64,000 nt of DNA from assembly GCA_903837355.1 (NCBI GenBank), contig CAILUI010000452.1, positions 1 through 64,000 of the forward strand. The letters run 5' to 3'. This DNA is from an uncultured Victivallales bacterium. Its GTDB lineage: Bacteria; Verrucomicrobiota; Lentisphaeria; Oligosphaerales; JAFGRS01. The notes beneath the pieces are model-generated. The model was given only the letters and a program-made list of their open reading frames with translations. It did not search any database and was not told where the DNA came from. Below are positions 9,478 to 17,912 of this stretch, one piece after another (the first letter of the stretch is position 1; each line of letters opens with the position of its first letter). Position numbers and translations under genes: made by a program.

Positions 9478-10473
9478 TCACGGCTCGCTGAAGAGCTGTT
9501 CCAGCAGGGCGGTGTACTTCGTTACGTAAGAAGCCTCCTGCAGTCCCTGGGCGGTGATCAGCGCCTGGCGCAGGTCCGGCAAGGCCGCGCTGGCCGCGTC
9601 GGCATTCACGGCCTCAATCCGCTGCCAAGCCGCCAGGAGCTCCCGCGCCTTTGCCCCCAGGCGCGGGTGGGTGCTGGCCCCGCGCAGGGCTTCCTGAAAC
9701 TCCGTCGCCCGCCCCGCCCTGACCTGGAGCAGACGGCCCAGTTCGGCGCGGTAGGCAAGATTCAGCTCGGCGCTCATGCGGGTGCTCGCCTCCAGGCTCA
9801 ACGGCGGTGCCCGGAACTCGATGGTGGCGAAGTTATCCGGCTCCAGGAAGCGCGACTGCAGGGGCGACCAGCAGGTGTACTTGTCGCCGCCCGAGGCGGT
9901 GATCGTCTGGATATTCCGGCAGAAGGTCCCCCGCCAGGAGCTTCCGGCCTGGACGGCGGTCGTCCTGAGTGCCGCGAAGGGGATTCTGATCTCGATGCTG
10001 TAGGCCGTGGCGGTGATCGTGGCCGCGGCGCTGCAGGCAGCGGTGTCGGGGCTGCTCTCGCCGCTGCCCTTGGCGCCGCCGGCCGTCACCCCGATCTGGT
10101 AGACCGGTGCGCCGCGACCGGGCTGCAGGAAGATCTCCACGCTGTCCTCGCTCCAGGTCCAACCGCCGTCCCTGGCCGTCGGTTTGAGGCTGGGCGCGTC
10201 CGGCTCCTCGCATTCGATGGCAACCCACACCGCCGCCGCCGTCCAGCACATCCTGGCCGTGCTTTGCTTGCTGTGGGTGTAGCCACCGCCCAGAACGCGG
10301 AAGCCCGTTACCGCGGGAATGGTCTGCCAGGCGGGGTCTGCCGCCACGTTCCCGTCGATGGTGGGTTCGGTTACGGCCTGGAAACAGGGGTAACTCGTGC
10401 CTGTGACCTCGGCTCCGGCGCCGGCCAGGCAGCTCAGCAGAAGCACGCCGAGGAGAGGGTTCCAGGGCCTCAT
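9478..10473 (-). CDS. Secreted CBM9-like carbohydrate-binding protein
   Basis: The 331-residue precursor begins with a signal peptide (hydrophobic residues ~6-20, cleavage near AGAGA). It continues as a CBM9/DOMON-like beta-sandwich: PTIDGNVAADPAW, the aromatic-rich core with EDSVEIFLQP, then YSIEIRIPFAAL and the closing WSPLQSRFLEPDNFATIEF. The C-terminal ~90 residues are predicted helical and unrecognised. The start is one base after the stop of the upstream GH42-like gene (TAAC then ATG), so translation is coupled. It probably binds glycan outside the cytoplasm to assist the GH42-like protein and sulfatase. Confidence 0.82.
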   Translation of the reverse strand: MRPWNPLLGVLLLSCLAGAGAEVTGTSYPCFQAVTEPTIDGNVAADPAWQTIPAVTGFRVLGGGYTHSKQSTARMCWTAAAVWVAIECEEPDAPSLKPTARDGGWTWSEDSVEIFLQPGRGAPVYQIGVTAGGAKGSGESSPDTAACSAAATITATAYSIEIRIPFAALRTTAVQAGSSWRGTFCRNIQTITASGGDKYTCWSPLQSRFLEPDNFATIEFRAPPLSLEASTRMSAELNLAYRAELGRLLQVRAGRATEFQEALRGASTHPRLGAKARELLAAWQRIEAVNADAASAALPDLRQALITAQGLQEASYVTKYTALLEQLFSEP

Positions 10474-10474
10474 G

Positions 10475-13400
10475 TTATTCCCCCTCCAGTCGCAGGCCGG
10501 CAGCGCGCGTCACACCGGTGGCGGTATCGCGCGCCGTGAGCGTCCACGTGCCCGGCGAGTCGTTCAAGGCGAAGGTCACGCGCAGCTCGCCCTTGCCGGC
10601 GTCGCAGAGCACATTCTGTGCATAGTAGGGAACCGGCCGGCCGGCGGGGTCCGCGAACTCAACCCGCACGACATGACGTCCCGGCGTGTCGTTGCCCTTG
10701 ACCTTAACCGCGATGCCGAGGGCAATCTCCAGGCCGGGGTCGGCCCGGCGCGGCGCCGTGATGCCGAGCGCGGTGACCCGGTAGGGCAGGAGCGCGTACA
10801 GCTTGGCCTCCCCGGGCGTGATCGCGGTCTTGACGGTGTCCGTGCGGCCGACCAAGCCGCCGCTGCGCACGTCGTACACATAGGCCTCACGATCAAAGGT
10901 CAGATGCACCGGGGTGGCCGTGGGCGCGGCGGCCGTCTGGTTTGTGTAGTCGATGGCGGGCCGCGGCAGGCTCTGGATGATCCCCACGTACTCGAGGTCA
11001 CCACGGCGGAAGCGCGCGACCTCGAGGTGCGGCAACTCCGGCTCGACACGGACCGGGGTGCGCACCCCGGCAGCGCTGACCTGCTGTCGTAGGAAGGCGC
11101 GCCAGCCCGCGCCGGCGGCCCAGTCAGCGAAGTCGGCATCCTTGGCTTTAGGCAGATTCCCATAGGGCATCAGGGCGAAGTTCAGCAGCGTCGCCTGGCC
11201 TTGACCGAAAGCCTTGGACACCAGGAGCGGCACCGGCCCCGCCTGGCCGGCGGCCGTGCCGCCGGCCAGCGTCAGCGTGGCGTCGCAGGTGAGATTAGCG
11301 AGGGCCGCCGTCAGCAGTTCCGCCGGCCCGCCTTTGAACGACGGCGCCTGCGTAACCCCGAAGACATCGTCGAGGGCACCCTTGGCGTAAGGACGACCGT
11401 TCTCGTCGGCGACCCCAGGCCGCAGATCGGCCAGCACGGCGCCACCCGCCTCGACGAACCGCCGGACGGCGTCTGCCTCCGGGCGCGATAGTGCCTGGGC
11501 CCCAGGAAGAACCAGCAATCTGAACTCGCGGTTTGTGAGCTGTCCCGCAGCCACCTGCTCGTACGAGAGGATCCGGCATTCAAGCCCGACATCATGCAGG
11601 AGTTGCACGGTCGCGTTGAGGGTAAGGTCGAGGTCCGGGAACCCCGCGGTCGCGGTGGCCACATGCACGCTGGTGGCGGAGTAGAGCACGGCAATGCCGT
11701 CATGGGCGCGGTCCGCCGTGATCAACAGCTTGCCGGGGCCGCCCTTGATGGCGGCGACCTCGGTGCAGGCAGCCTGGAAGAAGGGGTACGGCGACAGGTC
11801 GAAGGCCATGACCGAACCGGCGTTGCCGTAGCCGCACCACACCCAGAAACTGTTTGAGCCCTTGAACAATGTGCGCCAGGGAAACCAGCGCATGAAAGGC
11901 TCGTTGCGGTTGTCCGGGTAACCGCCGAACCAGCCCGCCCCCAGCAGCATCCCCGGCGGCGCAAAGTCGCGCCAGGCCAGCGACAGGAAGTCACGGTAGT
12001 AGATATTGTTGAGATTCATGGACTGCGCCAGCTTCCAGTAGTCTGCAGCCAGGTAGGTGCTGACCTGCGAGTCCGAGCCCTCGTAGCCCACGCGTGCCGC
12101 GGGGACCGTCTCACGGATCACGTCGCGGCCGAAGGCATGGATACCCGCCCAGACGCTGTCCATGTGTCGGCGGTGGGCCACCCACGGCGCCAGGTTGCCA
12201 GCCTTGCGGGCGTCCTCGAGCGTCTGCGGTCGCGCCTCGTCCCAGGAGGCATACGCCGTGCCCCAGGCCGCGTTGAGGGTGGCCAGGTCGGCATAGTGCT
12301 CCTTGAGCCAACGCGTAAAGTCGGCGTTACAGGTCGGCGAGAAGCACAGGTCGAAGGCGCCCGAGACGAAGAGGTTCTCGTCACCGAGAGTGAAGTCACT
12401 GGTCGAGCAGTTCCGGGCGGCCAGGGCGGTCGTCTGCAGCGTCTCGCGCACCGTCTTGCGGTAGGCGGGATCGGTCAGGCAGGGGTCGCGCACCAGATCG
12501 CCCGCCTGGCGCGAAATGCGCTCCTGGTACCAGTCGGTCTTGCTGTCGGTGAAACGGATGGCGTAGGGCAGCCACCACTGGTTGGCGTAGGGGCCGTAGC
12601 CCGGCGCCCCGGCGCCGCCGTACTGCGCCTCGATGCCGTTGGCCGTGAACGACTCCGCAATCAGGGGTCCAATGAAGTCGTTGGCATAGCTCTCCCACAT
12701 CACAAACAGGGCGTCCTGGCGATCCGGGTAGAGGTTGTTGATATGAATGTCCAGGCCCTCCACGTCCAGGCTGTCAGCGCCCTGCAGCAGTTCGGCCTCC
12801 AGGCGCCCGACCAGGGTCAACGCTGCCGTCATCGGCAGGCTGAAGGGCAACTCTGCCGCAGTCACCGGTTGCGTCTGTTCAGCCAGGCGCCGACCATGGC
12901 CGTCGGTGGCGCGCAGGCGTAGCGTCAGCCCCGGGATGAAGCCGTCGATTCCGACCGTTCCGCTCAGCGCTTCGCCCCGGGCGACGCTCTCCTGCGCCAG
13001 GGTAACCTTGGCCAGGCCGAGCGGGTCGGTGACCTCGAGAACCTGCGACCCGAAGTCCACGGTGGCGCCGTCCTTCTGCACCCACAGATCGGCGAAGTAC
13101 GAGCCCCGGGGCAGGGGGGGCAGGCTGAAGTTCACCGCGGTCTCTCCCGCCGCCAGTTCCAGGTCGCGCCGTGCCGTGCTCCAGATGCGGTTGTGCCGGT
13201 CGCGAAGGCAGAAGTCGAGGTGAATACCGCCCGGCGCGGTCGCGGCGTTCAGGCGGAAGGTGAGGGGCGTGGCGGCGAGTTCGGCTCGCGCCCGCGTCGC
13301 CCTTGGCTCGGGCGGCGAGGCAACAGTGACCGCCGGCGTCCGTCCGGCGCCCCAGCGGATGAGCTTCCCGGCCAGGGCCAGGTAGTAGTCATAGTCCAGG

Positions 13401-14158
13401 CGGCAGTCCTGCACCCGGCCCGTCGGCCCCGGCGTCAGCATCTGGTGGATGGGCACGCTGGCGCGCAGGAAGGCCAGCCGCCCGCGGCCGAAGGTGGCGG
13501 TCTCGAGGGTGTTGGCGGCAAAGCTCGCCGCATCCGCCTGGGCCGCAAAGGCCGGCAGGGCGGCAAAGGGCACGGCGCTCACGACGTCGACCGGCGCCGG
13601 CCCTGGATTCTCGAAGCCGGGGTTGGGGCGACGGTCCTGCAGGAGGCGGTTGATGTACTCGTCGCGGCCGGCTGGCAGGTGCCCCACCAGGCCCGTCCCC
13701 GCTTTGACCTTCCGCAGAATCTCGTACCGGCAGTCCAGCGGCAGTTCGTCCCACTTGACGTTGCCCAGGACGATCACGTCGACCGCGGTGGCAAGATCGC
13801 GACGGAGTTGCTCGGCCAGTTCTTCGGCGGAGTTGCCGCGCACCAGTCGCCAGGCGGCGTCGACGCCCATGCCGGTCTCGCCGAACTTCGTCGGCGATTC
13901 GCAGGCGAAGACGCGGTAGTCCAGGTCGAAACGCTGCGCCAGTTCGATCGCCTCGCGCATCGCATTGCGGTGGGTGATGAAGAGCACACGCAGCTTGCCG
14001 CCAGCCATTGGCTTCTGCCACACCAGGTGCGGCGTCACCACCGCCTCGGAGGGTTCGTAGAAGGTGCGGTCGTAGCGTGTGCGCTCCGCCGCCGAGACCA
14101 GGGCCAATCCTGCCAGCAGGAAGCCCACCACCAGGGTGCCGCACCGCGCGTTGGTCAT
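10475..14158 (-). CDS. Secreted GH42-like beta-galactosidase superfamily protein
   Basis: The 1227-residue precursor starts at the ATG at 14158, with GAGGAG upstream and a clear signal peptide ending near ALVSA. The open frame extends further upstream, but that sequence is unlike a protein N-terminus. The N-terminal third is a Rossmann/GATase-like region followed by beta-sandwich segments. The centre resembles the GH42 TIM barrel: GDEN, with Glu594 as candidate acid/base, followed by WLKEHY and LNAAWGTAY, typical of GH42. A trimerisation-like GATase domain (FRLLVLPGAQALSRPEADAV) spans ~880-1010, and the end is beta-rich. It is the first gene of a four-gene cluster (GH42-like, CBM9-like, sulfatase, UroD-like). 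Substrate is unknown. Confidence is high for glycosidase-like and moderate for GH42 itself. Confidence 0.8.
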   Translation of the reverse strand: MTNARCGTLVVGFLLAGLALVSAAERTRYDRTFYEPSEAVVTPHLVWQKPMAGGKLRVLFITHRNAMREAIELAQRFDLDYRVFACESPTKFGETGMGVDAAWRLVRGNSAEELAEQLRRDLATAVDVIVLGNVKWDELPLDCRYEILRKVKAGTGLVGHLPAGRDEYINRLLQDRRPNPGFENPGPAPVDVVSAVPFAALPAFAAQADAASFAANTLETATFGRGRLAFLRASVPIHQMLTPGPTGRVQDCRLDYDYYLALAGKLIRWGAGRTPAVTVASPPEPRATRARAELAATPLTFRLNAATAPGGIHLDFCLRDRHNRIWSTARRDLELAAGETAVNFSLPPLPRGSYFADLWVQKDGATVDFGSQVLEVTDPLGLAKVTLAQESVARGEALSGTVGIDGFIPGLTLRLRATDGHGRRLAEQTQPVTAAELPFSLPMTAALTLVGRLEAELLQGADSLDVEGLDIHINNLYPDRQDALFVMWESYANDFIGPLIAESFTANGIEAQYGGAGAPGYGPYANQWWLPYAIRFTDSKTDWYQERISRQAGDLVRDPCLTDPAYRKTVRETLQTTALAARNCSTSDFTLGDENLFVSGAFDLCFSPTCNADFTRWLKEHYADLATLNAAWGTAYASWDEARPQTLEDARKAGNLAPWVAHRRHMDSVWAGIHAFGRDVIRETVPAARVGYEGSDSQVSTYLAADYWKLAQSMNLNNIYYRDFLSLAWRDFAPPGMLLGAGWFGGYPDNRNEPFMRWFPWRTLFKGSNSFWVWCGYGNAGSVMAFDLSPYPFFQAACTEVAAIKGGPGKLLITADRAHDGIAVLYSATSVHVATATAGFPDLDLTLNATVQLLHDVGLECRILSYEQVAAGQLTNREFRLLVLPGAQALSRPEADAVRRFVEAGGAVLADLRPGVADENGRPYAKGALDDVFGVTQAPSFKGGPAELLTAALANLTCDATLTLAGGTAAGQAGPVPLLVSKAFGQGQATLLNFALMPYGNLPKAKDADFADWAAGAGWRAFLRQQVSAAGVRTPVRVEPELPHLEVARFRRGDLEYVGIIQSLPRPAIDYTNQTAAAPTATPVHLTFDREAYVYDVRSGGLVGRTDTVKTAITPGEAKLYALLPYRVTALGITAPRRADPGLEIALGIAVKVKGNDTPGRHVVRVEFADPAGRPVPYYAQNVLCDAGKGELRVTFALNDSPGTWTLTARDTATGVTRAAGLRLEGE

Positions 14159-14344
14159 GGTCGCAGACTCCTCGACTGCACGAACGTGGAAGATGTATCC
14201 CAACGTAAACGGAGACCACGCTGCTGTCCACCCGGAGAACAGCCGGGCCGTAACGCCAGTGAAGTCTGCTCGACCTAAGAGGTCGCTCCAAGGCACGTTG
14301 TAAGGGATAGACGGCAGCGCCGTGGCCAGAGTGGCCTGCCGGGG

Positions 14345-14373
14345 TTGAACGAATGCCCCTTGGATGGGATAGT
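14345..14373 (+). promoter_or_regulatory. Candidate sigma-70-type promoter for the giant-protein genes
   Basis: TTGAAC at 14345-14350 and GATAGT at 14368-14373 are separated by 17 bases, about 45 bases before the ATG at 14419. Each hexamer matches the consensus only partly, so this is a suggestion. The 260-base divergent gap (14159-14418) must carry promoters for both directions. Confidence 0.35.
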
Positions 14374-14418
14374 GTATCTTCGCGAGCTTTGTCAGTCTGG
14401 CACAGGGGGAATTGCGCC

Positions 14419-17400
14419 ATGAAGATGCCCGCCCTGCCGCGGCTTGCCGCCCCGTTCGTCGGGATCGTCCTCGCTGCCCTTGCGTTGGCCCAGGAACCGG
14501 CGCCAGCGCCGGCGGTGCCGGCCGATGTCGCGCCGCCAGCGGCGGTGCTGCCCGCACCTGCCGCTGCTGCTGCTGCGGCGGCGCCGGCGGTGGTGCCGCT
14601 GCCCGTGCCGGCGTCTCCGGCGCTCCCCGAGCCCGCGCCGGAGATGTTCCGCGAGCAGACCATCTACATCCCTTACGAAGACCTGCGCAAGACCTTCGAG
14701 AAGTCCGGCCGGGGCGTCTTCCTGCCCTACGAGGAGTTCCAGAAGCTCTGGCAGGCGGCGCGGGCCGCGGCGGTCCGGCCAGCGACCAGCAAACCGCCGG
14801 TCGATAATCTGGTCAGCGAGATCACCGGCGAGGCGACGGTCGCCAAGGACGTGATCAACGTCAAAGCGAAGGTCCGCATCGAGCTGCTCAAGGAAGGCTG
14901 GAACCGCGTCCCGATTCAGCTCGGCGATGTCGCCATCTCCAAGGCCACCATCCGGACTGCTCCGGCGCGTCTGCTCGCGGTTGATGGTGGCTATGCCCTG
15001 CTCGTGGAGAACCCCGCCAAGACGCCGCAGATCATCGAGCTGGATCTCGAATTCGCGCGGGCCTACACCAAGTCGCCCGGCCGCAATAGCGTCAGTTTCG
15101 CGGCTCCGGTGACAGCGGTCAGCCGCTGGGATATCCGCATCCCTGAACCGGGCGTGAAAGTCGACGTGCAGCCGCTGCTGGCCGCGACCGAGGTGCCCGT
15201 GGCCAAGGATGCGCTCGAGACCCGTGTACAGGCCTTCGTCGGCGCCACGCCCTCGGTCCGCATCGAGTGGACGCCGAAATCCGAGGGCGCCAAAGGGCTG
15301 ACGGTCCTGGCCAGCGTACAGGCCGAGACGCGGGTGACCATCGATGAGGGCGTCACCCGCACCCGGGTCGAGCTCGAGTACGCGGTCAGTCGCGCCGAGC
15401 TGCCGCAGCTACGGGTCGAGGTGCCGGCGGATCAGAAGATCGTCAACGTCTTTGACCCGAATGTGCGCGAGTGGTCCGTGGCTGCCGTGGAGGGGGTGCA
15501 GTGCATCACGGCGCAGCTCTTCGAGCCGGCCCGCGAGAAGCAGAGCCTGGTTCTGGAACTCGAGCGCTTCGCCGCGGAGGCGGGGGGCGCCGTGCCCTGT
15601 GTCAAGGCCCTCGATGTGGGTCGCCAGCAGGGCGTGGTGGTGGTGCGTCTGGCGGCCGGCCTGCGGGCGGAAGCGCTGAAACGCGAGAGTCTGCTGCAGC
15701 TTGACGCCGGGGAACTGCCGGCACGTCTGACCGGCGAGCCATGGGACTTTGCCTACCGCTACGCCGCTCTGCCCTTCGCTCTGGTCCTGCGCGTCGAGAA
15801 GATCCTGCCACGTCTGCTGGTCGACACCCTCGTCGAGGCCCATGTCCAGCCTGAGCAACTGGTCGTCGACGTGCGCAGTATCATCGATGTGCAACGCGCC
15901 GGCGTCTTCCAGTTCGTCTTCCTGACGCCGCCCGACTGGGAGGTCCGCAGTGTACGCGGTGAAACGGCGGAGAACGCCACCCCCGCCGAGATCGCCGGAC
16001 ACCACCGCGTCGATGGCCAGCCGGGGAAGCTGGTCGTGAACCTCTCCCGTCAGGCCAGCGGGCGCGTGGCGCTGGCCCTGCAACTCCACCGTCGACTGGC
16101 CGAGCCCGATCTGCTGACGCCCAGCGGCAAGGCCGCCGCCATCGCCTTGTCGATCCCTCGTGCCGACCCCGACAGCGTCTTCCGCGAAACCGGTCGGCTG
16201 GTGGTCTACGGACCCGATAGTCTGCGTTTCAACCCACGTGATCCAAAGGGCTTGCGGACTATCTCTCCGGCCGAGGCGCTACAGGGCTTTGGCGCGCTAC
16301 CGGCACCGGCGGGCGAGCGCCCGGTGATGGCCTTCGCCTTTGGCGTCGAGCCGGCTTCGTTGACGGTTGAGGCGGAGCGCCGTAAGCCCCACATCACGGT
16401 GCGACAACTCCTCACCGTGCGCCTGGAGTCCGGGGTGGCGCGCTTCGAGGCGTTGTTCTTCTGTGACGTGCTCTACAGCGGCATCAAGAGTCTGCGCCTC
16501 GACCTGCCGAAGGCGCTGGCCGATCAGGTCCGGATCACGGCGTCCGGCATCCGGCATGAGGTCATGGACGACCCGGCCGTCGTGGGCGACCTGGCGCCCG
16601 AGACGGTAGCCTGGCGGATCAGCGGCGAGACCGAGTTCATCGGGGTCGCCGTCATCCCGCTGGTCTGGGAGCAGAAACTCGAGAAGCTGGATGTCGGTGG
16701 CAGCGTCGACCTCGTCATTCCGCATCTGACCCCGCGCGCCGTGGACCGTGCCTGGGGCCAGATCATCCTGGCCAAGGCCGAGTCCATCGATGTCGTCCCC
16801 ACGGAAACGCGCGCCGGGTTGCGCGCCATTGACCCGCAGCACGATCTGATGCCGGGGGCGGCCGGGCGCGAGGCGGCGCGGGCGTTCGAGTTCTTGCACG
16901 ACGACTGGTCGCTGACGGTCCGGGCAACGCGCTACGAAGCCAAAGACGTCAAGGCCACCAGCATCGAGCGCGCCCTGATCACCGCCGTCGCGACCCGCGG
17001 CGAGGTCACCAGCATCCAGGCCATCTACCGCATGCGCAGCGCGCGCCAGCGACTCACCGTCAAGCTCCCCGGCGAGGTCGAGTTCGACACCCAGCCCCTG
17101 CATATCAACGGCCGTCCCGTGCCGTTGGAGCAGGGCGCCGGCAGCGAGTTCTTCATACCGCTGACCGCGCAGGCGCAGAACACCCCCTTCCTGGTGGAAC
17201 TGCGCTACACCGTACGTGGCCCGAAGCTGCACTTCGAGGGTCCGGGTTTCCCCCAGGAACCGGCCACCCAGCGCGTCTTTCTGTCGGTCTTTCTACCGCA
17301 GGAACTGACCTACCTGGGCGCGCGTGGAGCCTGGAATGATGAACTCGTCTGGGTGCTACGCGGTTTCTCGTCGTGGCCGCGCAGTAACCGGAGCCAGGAG

Positions 17401-17898
17401 TCCCTGTATCAGTGGGTCAGTGAAGGTCTGGACAGCGGGACAGAGGGGCTCGCCAGCTTTGCCACCGACGGTCGGCACGTCCTTTTCTCGACCCTGCGAC
17501 CCCCCGCGGGAGCTGCAGGAGCGTTGCAGATCCGGGCCGTTCAGGATCTCTGGGTGCAGATGCTGGTCATCGTTGCCGGCGTCGCCCTCGGCCTGGTACT
17601 GCTGCCCGCGACCCTGTCTCGGCGGGCCCTGGTCTGCGGTCTGGTGGCCACGCTGCTGCTGTTGCTGGCGGTCTTCCTGCCCAGTCTGGCGCGGGCGCTG
17701 GTCAGCAATGCCGCCGTGGCCGGCGCCATGATCGTGCTGATCGCCTGGGGCCTGTGGTACGTGGTGGTGACCCGGCCACGGCGGCAGGGCGCGCCGCCCG
17801 CGGGCCCGGCAGCATCGCCGCCCCCGGCCGCCCCCATGCCGCCGCCGCTTCCGCCGCCCGCCGCGCCTGACCCTGAAGCCGGCACGGGCCAAGGGTGA
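14419..17898 (+). CDS. Giant secreted beta-rich envelope protein, unit A
   Basis: I do not recognise a named family. The 1159-residue precursor has a signal peptide (1-~25, cleaved after ALALA), a Pro/Ala-rich linker, then the motifs IPYEDL (~85) and FLPYEEFQKLW (~101-111). A long region predicted as repeated beta-sandwiches follows, with LDVGRQQG at ~398. Three transmembrane helices (~1044-1120) and a cytoplasmic Pro/Ala-rich tail close it. The expected topology is a large ectodomain outside and the C-terminus inside. The ATG at 14419 has AGGGGGA eight bases upstream; the longer in-frame start at 14353 is rejected because it hides the signal peptide. The next gene starts 14 bases after this stop and is a larger relative. 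An envelope or surface structural role is an inference. Confidence 0.85.
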   Translation: MKMPALPRLAAPFVGIVLAALALAQEPAPAPAVPADVAPPAAVLPAPAAAAAAAAPAVVPLPVPASPALPEPAPEMFREQTIYIPYEDLRKTFEKSGRGVFLPYEEFQKLWQAARAAAVRPATSKPPVDNLVSEITGEATVAKDVINVKAKVRIELLKEGWNRVPIQLGDVAISKATIRTAPARLLAVDGGYALLVENPAKTPQIIELDLEFARAYTKSPGRNSVSFAAPVTAVSRWDIRIPEPGVKVDVQPLLAATEVPVAKDALETRVQAFVGATPSVRIEWTPKSEGAKGLTVLASVQAETRVTIDEGVTRTRVELEYAVSRAELPQLRVEVPADQKIVNVFDPNVREWSVAAVEGVQCITAQLFEPAREKQSLVLELERFAAEAGGAVPCVKALDVGRQQGVVVVRLAAGLRAEALKRESLLQLDAGELPARLTGEPWDFAYRYAALPFALVLRVEKILPRLLVDTLVEAHVQPEQLVVDVRSIIDVQRAGVFQFVFLTPPDWEVRSVRGETAENATPAEIAGHHRVDGQPGKLVVNLSRQASGRVALALQLHRRLAEPDLLTPSGKAAAIALSIPRADPDSVFRETGRLVVYGPDSLRFNPRDPKGLRTISPAEALQGFGALPAPAGERPVMAFAFGVEPASLTVEAERRKPHITVRQLLTVRLESGVARFEALFFCDVLYSGIKSLRLDLPKALADQVRITASGIRHEVMDDPAVVGDLAPETVAWRISGETEFIGVAVIPLVWEQKLEKLDVGGSVDLVIPHLTPRAVDRAWGQIILAKAESIDVVPTETRAGLRAIDPQHDLMPGAAGREAARAFEFLHDDWSLTVRATRYEAKDVKATSIERALITAVATRGEVTSIQAIYRMRSARQRLTVKLPGEVEFDTQPLHINGRPVPLEQGAGSEFFIPLTAQAQNTPFLVELRYTVRGPKLHFEGPGFPQEPATQRVFLSVFLPQELTYLGARGAWNDELVWVLRGFSSWPRSNRSQESLYQWVSEGLDSGTEGLASFATDGRHVLFSTLRPPAGAAGALQIRAVQDLWVQMLVIVAGVALGLVLLPATLSRRALVCGLVATLLLLLAVFLPSLARALVSNAAVAGAMIVLIAWGLWYVVVTRPRRQGAPPAGPAASPPPAAPMPPPLPPPAAPDPEAGTGQG

Positions 17899-17912
17899 AG
17901 GAGGACGTCGCC

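Noticed and set aside
14158..14557. N-terminal extension of the GH42-like protein up to 14557
   Set aside because: The ATG at 14158 has a good ribosome binding site and signal peptide. The extension is low-complexity and overlaps the divergent gene's start.
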